64,000 nt of DNA from Bacteroidales bacterium (GCA_017437125.1 JAFSBV010000032.1:1-64000), one strand, 5' to 3'; positions 35,212 through 44,949 are shown, counted from the first letter of the stretch. The notes: generated from the sequence alone by a model not told the origin. A program made the numbers and translations.

Positions 35212-35778
35212 ATGGCAACAACAGCTGATTTCAAGAACGGACTTTATCTTAATTACAACGGAAAGCCATGCCAGATCGTATGGTTCCAGCATGTAAAGCC
35301 AGGTAAGGGTCCTGCTTTCGTAAAGAGCAAACTCAGAAACCTCGAGAACGGACGTATCCTCGAGAACACATTCACTGCAGGTGCAAAGATCGAGACCATC
35401 AACGTAGAGAGAAGACCTTACCAGTTCCTCTACAAGGATGAGGACGGATTCAACTTCATGCACGAGGAGACTTATGAGCAGATCCACCTCGATGCAGCTC
35501 TCGTTGACAACGCAGACCTCATGAAGGAGGGTCAGCATGTGGAGATGATGTTCCTTGCTGACGAGGAGCGCTGCCTCACTTGCGAGCTTCCTACATATGT
35601 AGAGCTTGAGGTTACCTACACGGAGCCTGCTGTCAAGGGTGATACAGCATCAACAAATGCACAGAAGGAGATCACTCTCGAGACAGGTGCGATCATCATG
35701 GCTCCACTCTTCATCAATATCGGTGAGAAGATCCGTGTAAACACAACTGACCGTTCATACGGTGAGCGCGTGAAGTAA
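35212..35778 (+). CDS. efp: Elongation factor P
   Basis: 188 residues, three beta-barrel domains; relieves ribosome stalling at polyproline. The tip loop of domain I is KPGKGPAF with Lys32 at the position modified in many bacteria; no EpmA or YmfI-type modification gene is in the window. Other blocks: TFTAGAKIETINVERRPYQFLY, HEETYEQIHLD, LPTYVELEVTYTEPAVKGDTA and the C-terminal INIGEKIRVNTTDRSYGERVK. It has its own promoter and a terminator after the stop. Confidence 0.97.
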   Translation: MATTADFKNGLYLNYNGKPCQIVWFQHVKPGKGPAFVKSKLRNLENGRILENTFTAGAKIETINVERRPYQFLYKDEDGFNFMHEETYEQIHLDAALVDNADLMKEGQHVEMMFLADEERCLTCELPTYVELEVTYTEPAVKGDTASTNAQKEITLETGAIIMAPLFINIGEKIRVNTTDRSYGERVK

Positions 35779-35800
35779 TATTTCACGAAATATGACATAA

Positions 35801-35826
35801 AGTCCGGCCTTATGGTCGGACTTTAT
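35801..35826 (+). terminator. efp terminator
   Basis: AAAGTCCGGCC, a TTA loop, then TGGTCGGACTTT: an 11-bp stem with one G-U pair, ending in T residues, 22 nt after the efp stop. Confidence 0.75.
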
Positions 35827-35877
35827 TGCTTATATGGATTATTATGACGATATTTGGGTTACTTAACAGATCAAATC

Positions 35878-36387
35878 ATGAAGAAATTACTTGTATCCCT
35901 TATCGCAGCGCTTGCATTCATAAGCATGAATGCCGCAGAAAACAACAATGAGTCATTACCTGTAATCGAGAATCCATATCTCGAATATGTACTTGAGCAG
36001 AATTTCCATGCATCCCAGCTTGGTGACAGAGATTTCATCATCACATCTTTCCTCAGTGAGAACATGCAGAAATTCCACACAGCCGACCTCATCAAACTGA
36101 AAGATGCCCTTAAGGAGATGAATGATCAGGAACTGCTCGCTCTCAGCGGTACAGACTTCAAGGACCCTACAATATCCCTTGTACTTTCCATTCTGGTAGG
36201 AGGTCTTGGTGTTGACAGATTCTATATCGGAGATATCGGAGCAGGAGTCGGCAAGCTCCTTACAGCAGGCGGACTCGGAATCTGGTGGATCATCGACATG
36301 TTCAATATCCAGAAGAAGACAAAGACAAACAATGCAGAAGACCTCAACGAGGTGATGATGCTGAATCAGGCATTTCTCGCTGAGTAG
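35878..36387 (+). CDS. TM2-domain protein with signal sequence
   Basis: 169 residues. A hydrophobic N-terminus (MKKLLVSLIAALAFISMNAAE) acts as signal or anchor. The C-terminal half is a TM2 domain: LVLSILVGGLGVDRFYIGDIGAGVGKLLTAGGLGIWWIIDMF, with two helices and the DRFY motif linking them. TM2 proteins are widespread and mostly uncharacterised. ATG 35878 is preferred over 35854 since it yields a proper signal. Its last 22 nt overlap the end of the convergent CoA-transferase gene. Confidence 0.82.
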   Translation: MKKLLVSLIAALAFISMNAAENNNESLPVIENPYLEYVLEQNFHASQLGDRDFIITSFLSENMQKFHTADLIKLKDALKEMNDQELLALSGTDFKDPTISLVLSILVGGLGVDRFYIGDIGAGVGKLLTAGGLGIWWIIDMFNIQKKTKTNNAEDLNEVMMLNQAFLAE

Positions 36388-37661
36388 CAATGACCGAACC
36401 GTGCCGCTGCAGCACGGTCAAGTTCTTCCCGTACCGAAGGATGGGCAATGGCAATCAATGCCTTAGCTCGCTCTGCAAGGCTCTTTCCACGCAATTCAGC
36501 GACACCGTATTCCGTAACGACATTCTGTATCATATGGCGTGTCGTCACGACTCCCGCACCTTCGGTAAGGACGGGCTTGATCTTCGATATTCCCTTCTCC
36601 GTCATGGATGGTATGGCAATGAAGGTCTTTCCGCCCTCCGAGAGCGATCCTCCGTACATGAAGTCATGCTGTCCACCGACACCTGAGATTATTCTCGTTC
36701 CTACCGAATCTGCACATATCTGACCGGTAAGATCCACTTCCACAGCAGAATTTATAGCCATTACCTTAGGATTCTGAGCTATACGGAACGGATTATTGGT
36801 CCATGCGACATCCTTCAGGATAAGATCCTTGCGATAGTCCATATAATCATACAGCCTGCGTGATCCGAGAGCAAGAGAAGCCACGGAAATTCCCGGACAC
36901 ACCGTCTTTTGCGAATTATCAATGACTCCGCTTTCCAGAAGCGGGAGGACACCGTCTGTCATGGCCTCTGTATGAAGTCCCAGATGCTGATGATCCTTGA
37001 GGGCAGCCAGTACTGCATTAGGAATGCCTCCGACACCGATCTGAAGGGTCGCCCCATCCGGAATCATCTCGGCGATATGACGACCGATCGCAATATCGAT
37101 ATCGGTTGGAACAGCTGTCGGCACTTCCACAAGCGGATCATCCACCTCAACGGCAGCATCTATCTTAGAAACATGTATCAGAGCATCTCCATATGAATAA
37201 GGCATGGCCTTGTTGACCTGTACGATGACCTTGCGGGCACATTCGACAGCCGACACAGCCAGGTCGGCCGATATTCCGAAGGAGCAATAACCGTCTTCAT
37301 CCGGCGGAGAAACATTCAGGAAAACGGCATCAAGAGGAAGCGTACCGTCACGGAACAGCCCCGGGATCTCACCCAGAAAGGCAGGAATGGTCGTTCCATA
37401 GCCTTCAGCAAGCCATTTTCTGATATTGTTGGCGACGAAGAGGCTCTTCACATGAAAGACATCCTTATACTCCGGTCTGCAGTATGGAGCCTCACAGCGT
37501 CCGACCGCAAAGGCCGCATATATGGTGACATTCCTCAGTTCATTTCCCCTGTCCGCAAGAGCCTGGGAAAGAACCTCAGGGATGGATGTGCTTCCCTGAA
37601 TATATATGCTGTCGCCTGAATCTATCAATCTGACAGCTTCTGCAGCTGATACATATTTCAT
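36366..37661 (-). CDS. Acetyl-CoA hydrolase/transferase family (CoA-transferase)
   Basis: 431 residues of the acetate/4-hydroxybutyrate CoA-transferase family, moving CoA between carboxylic acids in the cytoplasm. Seen: the N-terminal SGDSIYIQGSTSIPEVLSQAL, the glycine-rich GATLQIGVGGIPNAVLAAL, DFMYGGSLSEGGKTFIAIPS near the CoA-binding region, VTTRHMIQNVVTEYGVAELRGKSLAERAKALIAIAHP at the end. The active-site glutamate is probably in the SAVEVDLTGQI stretch. Substrates cannot be told; acetate or butyrate are likely in a fermenter. It is 4 nt downstream of the aminotransferase gene. Confidence 0.88.
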   Translation of the reverse strand: MKYVSAAEAVRLIDSGDSIYIQGSTSIPEVLSQALADRGNELRNVTIYAAFAVGRCEAPYCRPEYKDVFHVKSLFVANNIRKWLAEGYGTTIPAFLGEIPGLFRDGTLPLDAVFLNVSPPDEDGYCSFGISADLAVSAVECARKVIVQVNKAMPYSYGDALIHVSKIDAAVEVDDPLVEVPTAVPTDIDIAIGRHIAEMIPDGATLQIGVGGIPNAVLAALKDHQHLGLHTEAMTDGVLPLLESGVIDNSQKTVCPGISVASLALGSRRLYDYMDYRKDLILKDVAWTNNPFRIAQNPKVMAINSAVEVDLTGQICADSVGTRIISGVGGQHDFMYGGSLSEGGKTFIAIPSMTEKGISKIKPVLTEGAGVVTTRHMIQNVVTEYGVAELRGKSLAERAKALIAIAHPSVREELDRAAAARFGHCYSARNA

Positions 37662-37665
37662 ATTC

Positions 37666-38994
37666 CTACCTGATTATATGTTCATGATCTTCCGCGAAGC
37701 GGTTCAGACGTGTGGCAAGAAGGTCGAACTGTTCCGGACGGTTCAGCTGCGACACACATATGCGCACTCCGTTCTGGCAGCTTCCCGTCAATGAAAGCGA
37801 AATCGAGCATATGCCATAAAGCATGAGATCATTCATAAGCTGTGCGCCGGTCATATCTCCGAATCCGACAGTATAGAAAAATCCGTCACTGACATCCTCA
37901 TCACCATCCTTATTATAGACGATATGGAAACCGTTTTCAAGGAACATTTTCTTGGTCAGGGCAGCCCTGCGGGCATATTCTGCCGTATCATGGACAAAAT
38001 CAAGCTGTCCGTCGGCAGCAGCCTTGAACATCGCAGCCAGAGCGTACTGAGCTGAATGTGATGTACCCGAAGATACAGCATACAGGATGCCGAGTACAAG
38101 CGCATCGCCGAGACGGGATATCCTGTACCTCTCCTGAAGAGCCGGATAATCACGTACATAAAGTCTGTCGGAAATAGCGAGAACGGCGATTCTCTGACCT
38201 GCATAGCTGAACATCTTGGATGCGGACATCATTATTATGTAATTGTCCGTATATTTTGCCACAGTCGGCTGGAATGGTGCCTCATAAGGCTTTCCAAGCG
38301 GTTTTCTGAAGTCCATACACATATATGCAAGGTCTTCTATCACGACGGTGTCATATCGGGTAGCAAGCTCTCCTATGGTCTTAAGCTCTTCTTCCGTCAG
38401 ATTGAACCATGCCGGATTGTTCGGGCTGGAATATATGAGGGCAGATATCCTGCCGGTCTTGAGATAGCTTTCGAGTTTTGGTGCAAGCTTCTCTCCCCTG
38501 TAATCATATATGTCGAAGGATTCACTTCTGATTCCGAGAAGCCTTGCCTGGCTTCGCTGGACAGGAAAGCCCGGATCTATGAAAAGTACAGTGTCTTTCG
38601 CAGGATCGAGATGTGAACACAGGATGAAGGAACTGAAGCTTCCCTGCATCGATCCCACCGTCGGAATGCATCCCTTCGGTGCCACATCTATGTCAAGGAA
38701 GGCCTTCAGGAAACGGGATGCCTGAGTCTTGAGTTCAGGAGTTCCCATCATATTCGGATATATGGAAGCGATACCGGACTGAAGGGCGGCACACTCAGCC
38801 TCCACGCCGATACGAGCCGGCGGAAGGCCAGGAATTCCCATTTCAAGATGCAGGAATTCCATATTCTGCTCCCGTTCGAGAGTCCTGGCTATTTCTCCGG
38901 CCTGACGGATGGTTGCATAGGAAATGTCAGCTATTCCCATCTGCTCGAGTACGGCAGCAAGGGCCGATCTGTCTATCTGTCTTTTCATGATCAA
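37666..38994 (-). CDS. PLP-dependent aminotransferase, class I/II
   Basis: 442 residues, fold-type I aminotransferase. Seen: IPTVGSMQGSFSSFILCSHL (cofactor phosphate region), YSSPNNPAWFNLTEEEL (the conserved NPxG-like Asn), VIEDLAYMCMDFR (Asp binding the pyridine nitrogen), SASKMFSYAGQRIAVLAI (Schiff-base Lys in SASK) and the C-terminal Arg in GVRICVSQLN. The substrate is unknown. It lies between a DPP-type peptidase (8 nt upstream) and a CoA-transferase (4 nt downstream), which suggests a role in amino-acid use: peptide cleavage, deamination, then acyl-CoA conversion. Confidence 0.86.
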   Translation of the reverse strand: MIMKRQIDRSALAAVLEQMGIADISYATIRQAGEIARTLEREQNMEFLHLEMGIPGLPPARIGVEAECAALQSGIASIYPNMMGTPELKTQASRFLKAFLDIDVAPKGCIPTVGSMQGSFSSFILCSHLDPAKDTVLFIDPGFPVQRSQARLLGIRSESFDIYDYRGEKLAPKLESYLKTGRISALIYSSPNNPAWFNLTEEELKTIGELATRYDTVVIEDLAYMCMDFRKPLGKPYEAPFQPTVAKYTDNYIIMMSASKMFSYAGQRIAVLAISDRLYVRDYPALQERYRISRLGDALVLGILYAVSSGTSHSAQYALAAMFKAAADGQLDFVHDTAEYARRAALTKKMFLENGFHIVYNKDGDEDVSDGFFYTVGFGDMTGAQLMNDLMLYGICSISLSLTGSCQNGVRICVSQLNRPEQFDLLATRLNRFAEDHEHIIR

Positions 38995-39002
38995 TGGAAA
39001 AA

Positions 39003-41432
39003 CTATCGTTTTGGAATATCAACCGACTTCTCGCTTTCACCACGCAGATGCTCCGAGAAATAATCGACAAGCCTCCAGTAGAAATACTCGTTCATATCAC
39101 CGAAGCTGTGCCTCTGTTTAGGAAGCATGAGCATGTCAAAGCGTTTGTTTGCACGTATGAGGGCCTCCACGACTCTCATGGTATTTCCCGGATGGACATT
39201 GTTGTCTATGTCGCCATGCACAAGAAGAAGGTGTCCCTTGAGGTTTCCGGCGATCTCCGGATTCGTGGCGATCTTATATACGAATGTTGTGTCACCCTGG
39301 TCTGAAACCACTTCCTTCACACCGTGATGTGTTTCGCTCCACCAGCGGTTATAAATGTTGTTATCATGGTTTCCGGCACATGATACCGCTACCTTGAAGA
39401 AGTCAGGATACTGGCATATAGCCGCTGTACTCATGAATCCTCCACCGGAATGGCCATGTATGCCGACACGTTCTATATCAATGAATGAATGACGGTTCGC
39501 CAGCTGCTCGATGGCATATTTATGGTCGGCGAGAGGATAGTCACGCATGTTTCCGTATCCATAGTTGTGATACCACTTAGACCTGCTCGGATGTCCACCT
39601 CTCTGGCCTACAGAAATCACGATGAATCCGGCCTGTGCAAGACGGTCAGTGCGGACACTCATACGGGTGAACGGATAATATACAGCTTCCACCTGAGGGC
39701 CGGGATATACATAATCCACTATAGGATAAACCTTTGTAGAGTCAAAATCAAACGGCTTGTACATAACTCCGTAGAGATCGGTAACACCGTCAGCAGCCTT
39801 GACCGTAAAGAGTTCAGGGAACTTGTAGCCGTTTGCAAAAAGCTGCGAGAAGTCGCTCTCCTGCAGATCCATGACCTTGTTTCCCTTGTTGTCGAGAACG
39901 ACAGCAACCGGGACAGAATCTATGCGTGAATAATTGTCAAGGATGAAGCGTGCATCATCATCGACAGCCACCTCATGGAAGAAATCTCCCTTAGTCAGCT
40001 GCACAAGGCCGGTTCCGTCAAGATTGACACGATACAGATGCTCATAATACGGGTTCTCACCCTCATTTCTGCCGTTTGCAGTAAAATATGCCACACGTGC
40101 CTTCTCGTCAACCTTCACGACATTCTCGACATGCCATGGACCCTTTGTAATGCGGTTCTTCAGATTTCCCTTGTCATCATAAAGATAAAGATGTGCCCAT
40201 CCGTCACGCTCGCTCCACTGGATAAGTTCCTTTCCTCCCCCGAGAGTCTTGATCGGACGGGTCTCCTGATATGTGTTCATACGCTCCTCGATGATAGGAA
40301 CGATGCTGTCTTGACCTACCGTATATGTACAGAGGTCGATACGGTGGAGGTCTCGGCTGCTGCGAGTCATGAAGAAGCGGCTGTCATCGCCCTGCCATAC
40401 GCGGGCGACATCCTCCATTCCGCGTTGCTTCTGCTCATATGGACGGGTCTCTATCTCTATGGTCTGGTCCTTGAAGGCAGATGTACGGATCTCCTTGCGG
40501 CTGTTATCCTGCATGTCGAACACATAAAGATGCTCGATCGGCGCCTCCTTTTCTCCCGGCATCTGATACTTGTAGGTCTCGAGTGTCGGACGAGGCTTCG
40601 CAGTCACATCAATGACCCAGAGATCCTTCACGGCACGGTTATCGGTGAGGATGGTAGCGAAATGACGTGAATCCGGTGACCATACACCATAGACAGAACG
40701 GCGTTTCCCGTTACAGAGCGTGTCGGTATTCATCCTGTTGTACGGCATTCCAAATCCGAAATCCTCGACTCCGTCAGTTGTAAGCTGGATCTCCACGATA
40801 GTAGAGTCCTTCTCATCCTTCTTTGCCTTGAGATAATCCTCGTAACTCATCCTGTACAGGTTGAGATCCTTTGCATAGATCACGGTTTTCTTGTCCGGAG
40901 ACACAGATCCCCATCTGAGGCGTTTAGGCTCTTCTTCCTGATCCTCAAGATGAGTCAGCTTGCCTGTAGGATAATCATATGAGAAATAGAAAGTCTCCTT
41001 CTTGGTCTTCTTTCCTTTTTCCTTAGGAGCATCCTTGCTTGAGACGACTTCAAATGTGAATGTACGTCCGTCTTCCTTTGCCTTGAGATTCCTTATAGGA
41101 AGATGCCGTGCATCATATGGGTCACGAACCTTTTCAGTCAGCTGGGAAGCCATTTCATCACGATCGAAAAGCGGCTTCTTCGTCTTTGCCGCAGGATTCA
41201 CTACATACCAGAAGGTACCTTCGCTTGTCTTGTACTCATACCAGAAACAGCCTTCCTCACCGAACCAATGCGGATCAACCATGGTCGAAAACAGCATAGT
41301 ACCGAGCTTGTCCTGAGTAAATTTCTCCGCCTGGATATATCCGGGGAGCCTGTCCTGCGCCTTTGCCATCACACCCGAAAACAGAAGTCCGGATGCCAGC
41401 GCGATAGCCATAACAAATCTTTTCATAATCAT
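39003..41432 (-). CDS. Dipeptidyl-peptidase IV-type S9 peptidase, exported
   Basis: 809 residues with an N-terminal signal peptide (to about residue 25, ending AKAQD). Residues about 30-560 form the beta-propeller (DPP IV N-terminal region) and the last 240 the alpha/beta-hydrolase. Catalytic triad read from motifs: Ser662 in GHSGGGF, Asp741 in HGDIDNNVHP and His775 in QRHSFGD. It releases N-terminal dipeptides from peptides, probably in the periplasm. It is first gene of a three-gene unit with the aminotransferase and CoA-transferase. Confidence 0.93.
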   Translation of the reverse strand: MIMKRFVMAIALASGLLFSGVMAKAQDRLPGYIQAEKFTQDKLGTMLFSTMVDPHWFGEEGCFWYEYKTSEGTFWYVVNPAAKTKKPLFDRDEMASQLTEKVRDPYDARHLPIRNLKAKEDGRTFTFEVVSSKDAPKEKGKKTKKETFYFSYDYPTGKLTHLEDQEEEPKRLRWGSVSPDKKTVIYAKDLNLYRMSYEDYLKAKKDEKDSTIVEIQLTTDGVEDFGFGMPYNRMNTDTLCNGKRRSVYGVWSPDSRHFATILTDNRAVKDLWVIDVTAKPRPTLETYKYQMPGEKEAPIEHLYVFDMQDNSRKEIRTSAFKDQTIEIETRPYEQKQRGMEDVARVWQGDDSRFFMTRSSRDLHRIDLCTYTVGQDSIVPIIEERMNTYQETRPIKTLGGGKELIQWSERDGWAHLYLYDDKGNLKNRITKGPWHVENVVKVDEKARVAYFTANGRNEGENPYYEHLYRVNLDGTGLVQLTKGDFFHEVAVDDDARFILDNYSRIDSVPVAVVLDNKGNKVMDLQESDFSQLFANGYKFPELFTVKAADGVTDLYGVMYKPFDFDSTKVYPIVDYVYPGPQVEAVYYPFTRMSVRTDRLAQAGFIVISVGQRGGHPSRSKWYHNYGYGNMRDYPLADHKYAIEQLANRHSFIDIERVGIHGHSGGGFMSTAAICQYPDFFKVAVSCAGNHDNNIYNRWWSETHHGVKEVVSDQGDTTFVYKIATNPEIAGNLKGHLLLVHGDIDNNVHPGNTMRVVEALIRANKRFDMLMLPKQRHSFGDMNEYFYWRLVDYFSEHLRGESEKSVDIPKR

Positions 41433-41495
41433 GATAGGTCTTTTTTCACCATTGGTGTAAATTTAGTGATTTTTAGCAGATTAAACAACCCGTCA

Positions 41496-41533
41496 CAAAA
41501 AAAAGGCGGCACCGGAATTTCCGATGCCACCTT
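41496..41533 (-). terminator. Terminator of the repeat-lipoprotein gene
   Basis: On the minus strand a 14-bp stem (from 41533) with two G-U pairs, a 3-nt loop, then at least seven U. The wobble pairs form only on this strand, showing direction. It lies 56 nt beyond the stop at 41589. Confidence 0.85.
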
Positions 41534-41588
41534 TATGATTATAACTTACAGTTACTGTCCATTGCGCAGAACTGTGTATCATTCTAAA

Positions 41589-44500
41589 TTACTGAAACAT
41601 AAGATCCTTGGTTGGAGTGATAAATGCCAAGAATGGCTGCTCACTTTCAAGACCGAAGTCTGAGAAATCAAAGTAGCACATTCCGCCATATGGATTATAA
41701 CCCATATAGTAAATTGCCATTTCACCCTCTGACTCATCCTCGAGATCAAGTCCCTCGCTCATTCCTGCGCTCTTGATAACAATCTTTCCTGATGAAGGAT
41801 CTTCCTCTGAAGGAATCACTTCGTAAGGAGTTGTAGGACCGAAGTTCTGTGTTGCCATCCAGACACCTGCAGCATCCGCACCATAAAGGTCTTCATATGA
41901 AATTGCCATGTGAATAAAGCTACCTGCGAAGTTTGGACCGGCCATCCAAGACAGATCACTTGCACCAAGATTGAGCAAAGTTCTTGCCTCAGCGCCTTCA
42001 AAGATCTGAGATACACCTACGAAATATTCAGCTACCGCTGGATCATAGATAACCCACTGAGCCTCATCCGGATTCATCTTACTATTGTCCTCGACATAGA
42101 TTGATGGAGCCTCTTCAAGAAGCGAAACCTCAACTGGAAGAGAATTATAATCCTCATCGAAACTCATGAGACCGATACCATCCCAAGAATATGGCATTTC
42201 GTACATCTCATTCATTACCTGGTCTCCAGTCTCAGTATCATAAACAGGAATATTAAATGAAGATGGAGAGAAGAGTTTTACTGACTCAGCAGTAAGGTCA
42301 GAATACTCGATTCTGAAGTACTGAGTCATTGTCTCACCCCACATATTTGTTACATCCTTTACGAATGTGATGATACCGGCATCAGCTGCAGTCGGCATAA
42401 CAGTATAATCTGAATATACCTCGCCCTGAGATACCCAATATCCAGCAAGTTCAGGATTCCACCAGATCTCTTCGATCGGATATTCTTCACCGCCTTCAGG
42501 AATCATAGCCTGGCTATAGTTGTATGCCTTTGTAATAACCTCACCGAAGTCTATAAGCATATCAGCTGAATAGCTTTCGTCAAACCAAGTGTATGCATTT
42601 CCTTCCGGAGTCTCGTAGTCTGTTGGCATTTCAGCAGGAATCTCGTATGTGAAATATCTTGGAGCTTCCATTGGGTATGGGAATGCAGATTCAATTTCGA
42701 GACCAAGACCATAGCATACAAGTGGTTCTGAAGGCCAGCCGCCCTCCATCTGCTCACCATTCTCATCAAGTACAGGCTGTTCCTCCATATCCTCTGGAGA
42801 ATCAATCTTGATAGCATTATTGAACTCGTAATTAGAGTAATTGAGCTGATAATAGTTCTTACCTATCTTTACATAGATAACACCAGCAGTATTGCTTTCA
42901 GGATTGACCTGATATACTTCACCAAGATTATCCACCTGGCAATAAGGATCTCCGTTTACACCGAAGAAATTGTAGAACTCTTCAGCACCTGAAGGTACTT
43001 CATAATCCATAAAGAGCTGTCCCTGTCTGAATGTATATCCATCCTCAGAACCGAGATCAAGGATATAGTTACTTTCATAATCCGCACTCATGTAGAAGAA
43101 GAGACCAGAAGGGACAGGATAAGCGAACTCAGGTTCCTCGTCAACGATAACACAGTTACGAAGTTCCTCATATCCCGCTAATACATCTGATACAAGGCTG
43201 ATCGAGTCTCTACAGTAATTAGAGTAATTGACTACAACCGGACCCCACTGATCAGAATAAGTAATCTTACCGGACATAGCGGTCTCTGGTGTAATTGTGA
43301 ACTCAGAAGTCTTGGTAGCCTCATACCACTTTCCTTCCATTGAAGGATCCTTAGGCATCATATATTTTGCATAGTCATCATAGAACTGACCCTGCTTAAG
43401 AACCTCATTTTCGAGGTCAATACACAATGCAAAGCTACCTGCCTCTTCTGTAGTATGCATGAACACACCCTCAGGAAGTGCAAAGCCAGGAACCGCAGAA
43501 CCTGCATCAACAAGGAGAATACCAGTCATTTCCTTGTTTACATAGTCAACATAAACGTCGTAAACATTGTATGAAGACGAAGTATAACCATATCCGGCTT
43601 CCTTTGTAAGTGGGAACCACTCATTAACTTCAAGGTCGTTTACTTCTGGATAATACGTTACGCCAGTTGAAGGATTGTAAACCTTGAAGCCCTGAAGCTC
43701 ACGGATAGTAACATCCTTGGCAACGAGGAGATCCTCACCCTCGACCTCTACGAACTCTGTCTTTCTGAGAGTATTTGCGTTACCTACATTGTAGTCACCG
43801 ATGAGGTACCATGCATCCTCAGGTTCAGCGCAAGCGAATACACCAAGGTCATAAACCTTACCACGCTCTATCACGATCTCATCAGAAATTGTATAAGTCT
43901 GAACCTCGTCACCATTGAACTGGAGTGCAATACCCTTTGAGAGTGTTGCAGGGGCAACAGCGATATAGTATGTAGCACCAGCTTCATACTCCTTGAAGTT
44001 AAGGTTTACATATGACTTTGCAGTCTCCTTTACAGGAACCATAGAAGGAACACCACCCTTGTTCATGAGAAGGATTTCACCTGCGAGAGTCTCACCACCA
44101 AGAGAATAAACTGTAATAGTATTCACCTTACCGGTTGTAGGAGCAAGCTGAAGCTTGAGGAGAGCTGAAGTGTTCTGGAAGTGGAGATCCTGATTCTCAG
44201 CAACATTGTTATTGTAAGCGACTGCCACTGGTGCCTTTGGATCATATGTTCCGGCAACTGCATTCTGCTCGGTAGCAAATGTTACGGCAACACCAAGGCT
44301 GTCAGCATTAGAGAAGCTTTTCCAATCACCTGCAGGATAAACTGCAAATACTGTATTTCCTACAACACCTGCAGCTTCTTCATTATGCTGGGAGAAGTTA
44401 GCGACAGATGTAGGCTCATACTTATTGACTTCTGCTGAATAAGTGATTGCCTTTGCTGTAATACCGGTAGCTGCTGGCTCGAGGACTGTGATGTACTCCA

Positions 44501-44705
44501 TATTGTTCTCATCACCAGACCAAAGGATCTCAAGAGTCTCCTCATCGATCACTGACTTAGTGTCAGCCATTGTCGCAGTGAAGGTATATGACTTGCCCTG
44601 CTGAACCTTATCTGCAGGTCTGAAGTCATCAGTAAGTTCCTTAGCGCAGGATACTGCCGAAGCAACCGCAAGGGCAGCAAAGAAATATTTAGCTATTTTC
44701 TTCAT
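41589..44705 (-). CDS. Large lipoprotein with about four tandem repeat modules
   Basis: 1038 residues, unknown function. Signal MKKIAKYFFAALAVASAVSC (lipobox Cys20) followed by AKELTDDF, an acidic start that could be a surface-export signal. The N-terminal third resembles fimbrillin-like Bacteroidota lipoproteins (TFTATMADTKSVID, FAVYPAGDW). From about residue 290 a WYLIGDYNVG segment starts, and after it a module recurs about four times: a [VL]xxGQ[FL]Y-type strand, then FTITPETAMSGKITY, YQVNPESNTAGVIYV, YTVMPTAADAGIITF, YEVIPSEEDPSSGKIVI, each followed by a YSNY- or YSDL-like strand. It is acidic and Tyr-rich. It follows a 44-aa peptide gene by 26 nt and sits at the end of the amylase region, so glucan binding is possible but unproven. 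Confidence 0.75.
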   Translation of the reverse strand: MKKIAKYFFAALAVASAVSCAKELTDDFRPADKVQQGKSYTFTATMADTKSVIDEETLEILWSGDENNMEYITVLEPAATGITAKAITYSAEVNKYEPTSVANFSQHNEEAAGVVGNTVFAVYPAGDWKSFSNADSLGVAVTFATEQNAVAGTYDPKAPVAVAYNNNVAENQDLHFQNTSALLKLQLAPTTGKVNTITVYSLGGETLAGEILLMNKGGVPSMVPVKETAKSYVNLNFKEYEAGATYYIAVAPATLSKGIALQFNGDEVQTYTISDEIVIERGKVYDLGVFACAEPEDAWYLIGDYNVGNANTLRKTEFVEVEGEDLLVAKDVTIRELQGFKVYNPSTGVTYYPEVNDLEVNEWFPLTKEAGYGYTSSSYNVYDVYVDYVNKEMTGILLVDAGSAVPGFALPEGVFMHTTEEAGSFALCIDLENEVLKQGQFYDDYAKYMMPKDPSMEGKWYEATKTSEFTITPETAMSGKITYSDQWGPVVVNYSNYCRDSISLVSDVLAGYEELRNCVIVDEEPEFAYPVPSGLFFYMSADYESNYILDLGSEDGYTFRQGQLFMDYEVPSGAEEFYNFFGVNGDPYCQVDNLGEVYQVNPESNTAGVIYVKIGKNYYQLNYSNYEFNNAIKIDSPEDMEEQPVLDENGEQMEGGWPSEPLVCYGLGLEIESAFPYPMEAPRYFTYEIPAEMPTDYETPEGNAYTWFDESYSADMLIDFGEVITKAYNYSQAMIPEGGEEYPIEEIWWNPELAGYWVSQGEVYSDYTVMPTAADAGIITFVKDVTNMWGETMTQYFRIEYSDLTAESVKLFSPSSFNIPVYDTETGDQVMNEMYEMPYSWDGIGLMSFDEDYNSLPVEVSLLEEAPSIYVEDNSKMNPDEAQWVIYDPAVAEYFVGVSQIFEGAEARTLLNLGASDLSWMAGPNFAGSFIHMAISYEDLYGADAAGVWMATQNFGPTTPYEVIPSEEDPSSGKIVIKSAGMSEGLDLEDESEGEMAIYYMGYNPYGGMCYFDFSDFGLESEQPFLAFITPTKDLMFQ

Positions 44706-44731
44706 TTCCGTAGTCTTTTATAGGTTAAACA

Positions 44732-44866
44732 TTATTCCCATTCATCATTAGGGAATTCACCTGGTCCGAACGGATCCCATGTAGCGCTTCCACAGAGGAC
44801 ACCCTCTGCCTGGATGTCTAAGATCTTCACTTCAGGAGATTCATAGACGGTTAATTTTTTGTTCAT
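44732..44866 (-). CDS. 44-residue peptide of unknown function
   Basis: A small frame too short for routine calling: MNKKLTVYESPEVKILDIQA, then EGVLCGSATWDPFGPGEFPN, then DEWE. An in-frame ATG at 44872 would add Met-Ile. It has a YESPEVKILDI-x-x-EGVLC front half and a Gly/Pro/Trp acidic back half. I recall uncharacterised short Bacteroidota proteins with the same YxxPExxxLxxxxEGVLC pattern in front of lipoprotein genes. A good promoter stands upstream (TTTG, 22 nt, TACTTTTG) and the repeat-lipoprotein starts 26 nt downstream. It has no signal peptide. It could be a leader-core type precursor peptide or a small regulator; neither is shown. Confidence 0.7.
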   Translation of the reverse strand: MNKKLTVYESPEVKILDIQAEGVLCGSATWDPFGPGEFPNDEWE

Positions 44867-44915
44867 AATCATATAGATATAAATTTAGATAGTTATAGAC
44901 AATACACTTATTTTG

Positions 44916-44949
44916 CAAAAGTATGAATAATTTTTCATTATTTCGCAAA
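44916..44949 (-). promoter_or_regulatory. Promoter of the 44-aa peptide and repeat-lipoprotein
   Basis: On the minus strand TTTG (44949-44946), 22 nt, TACTTTTG (44923-44916), matching the Bacteroidota -33/-7 pattern, 50 nt before the peptide's ATG. Confidence 0.65.
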
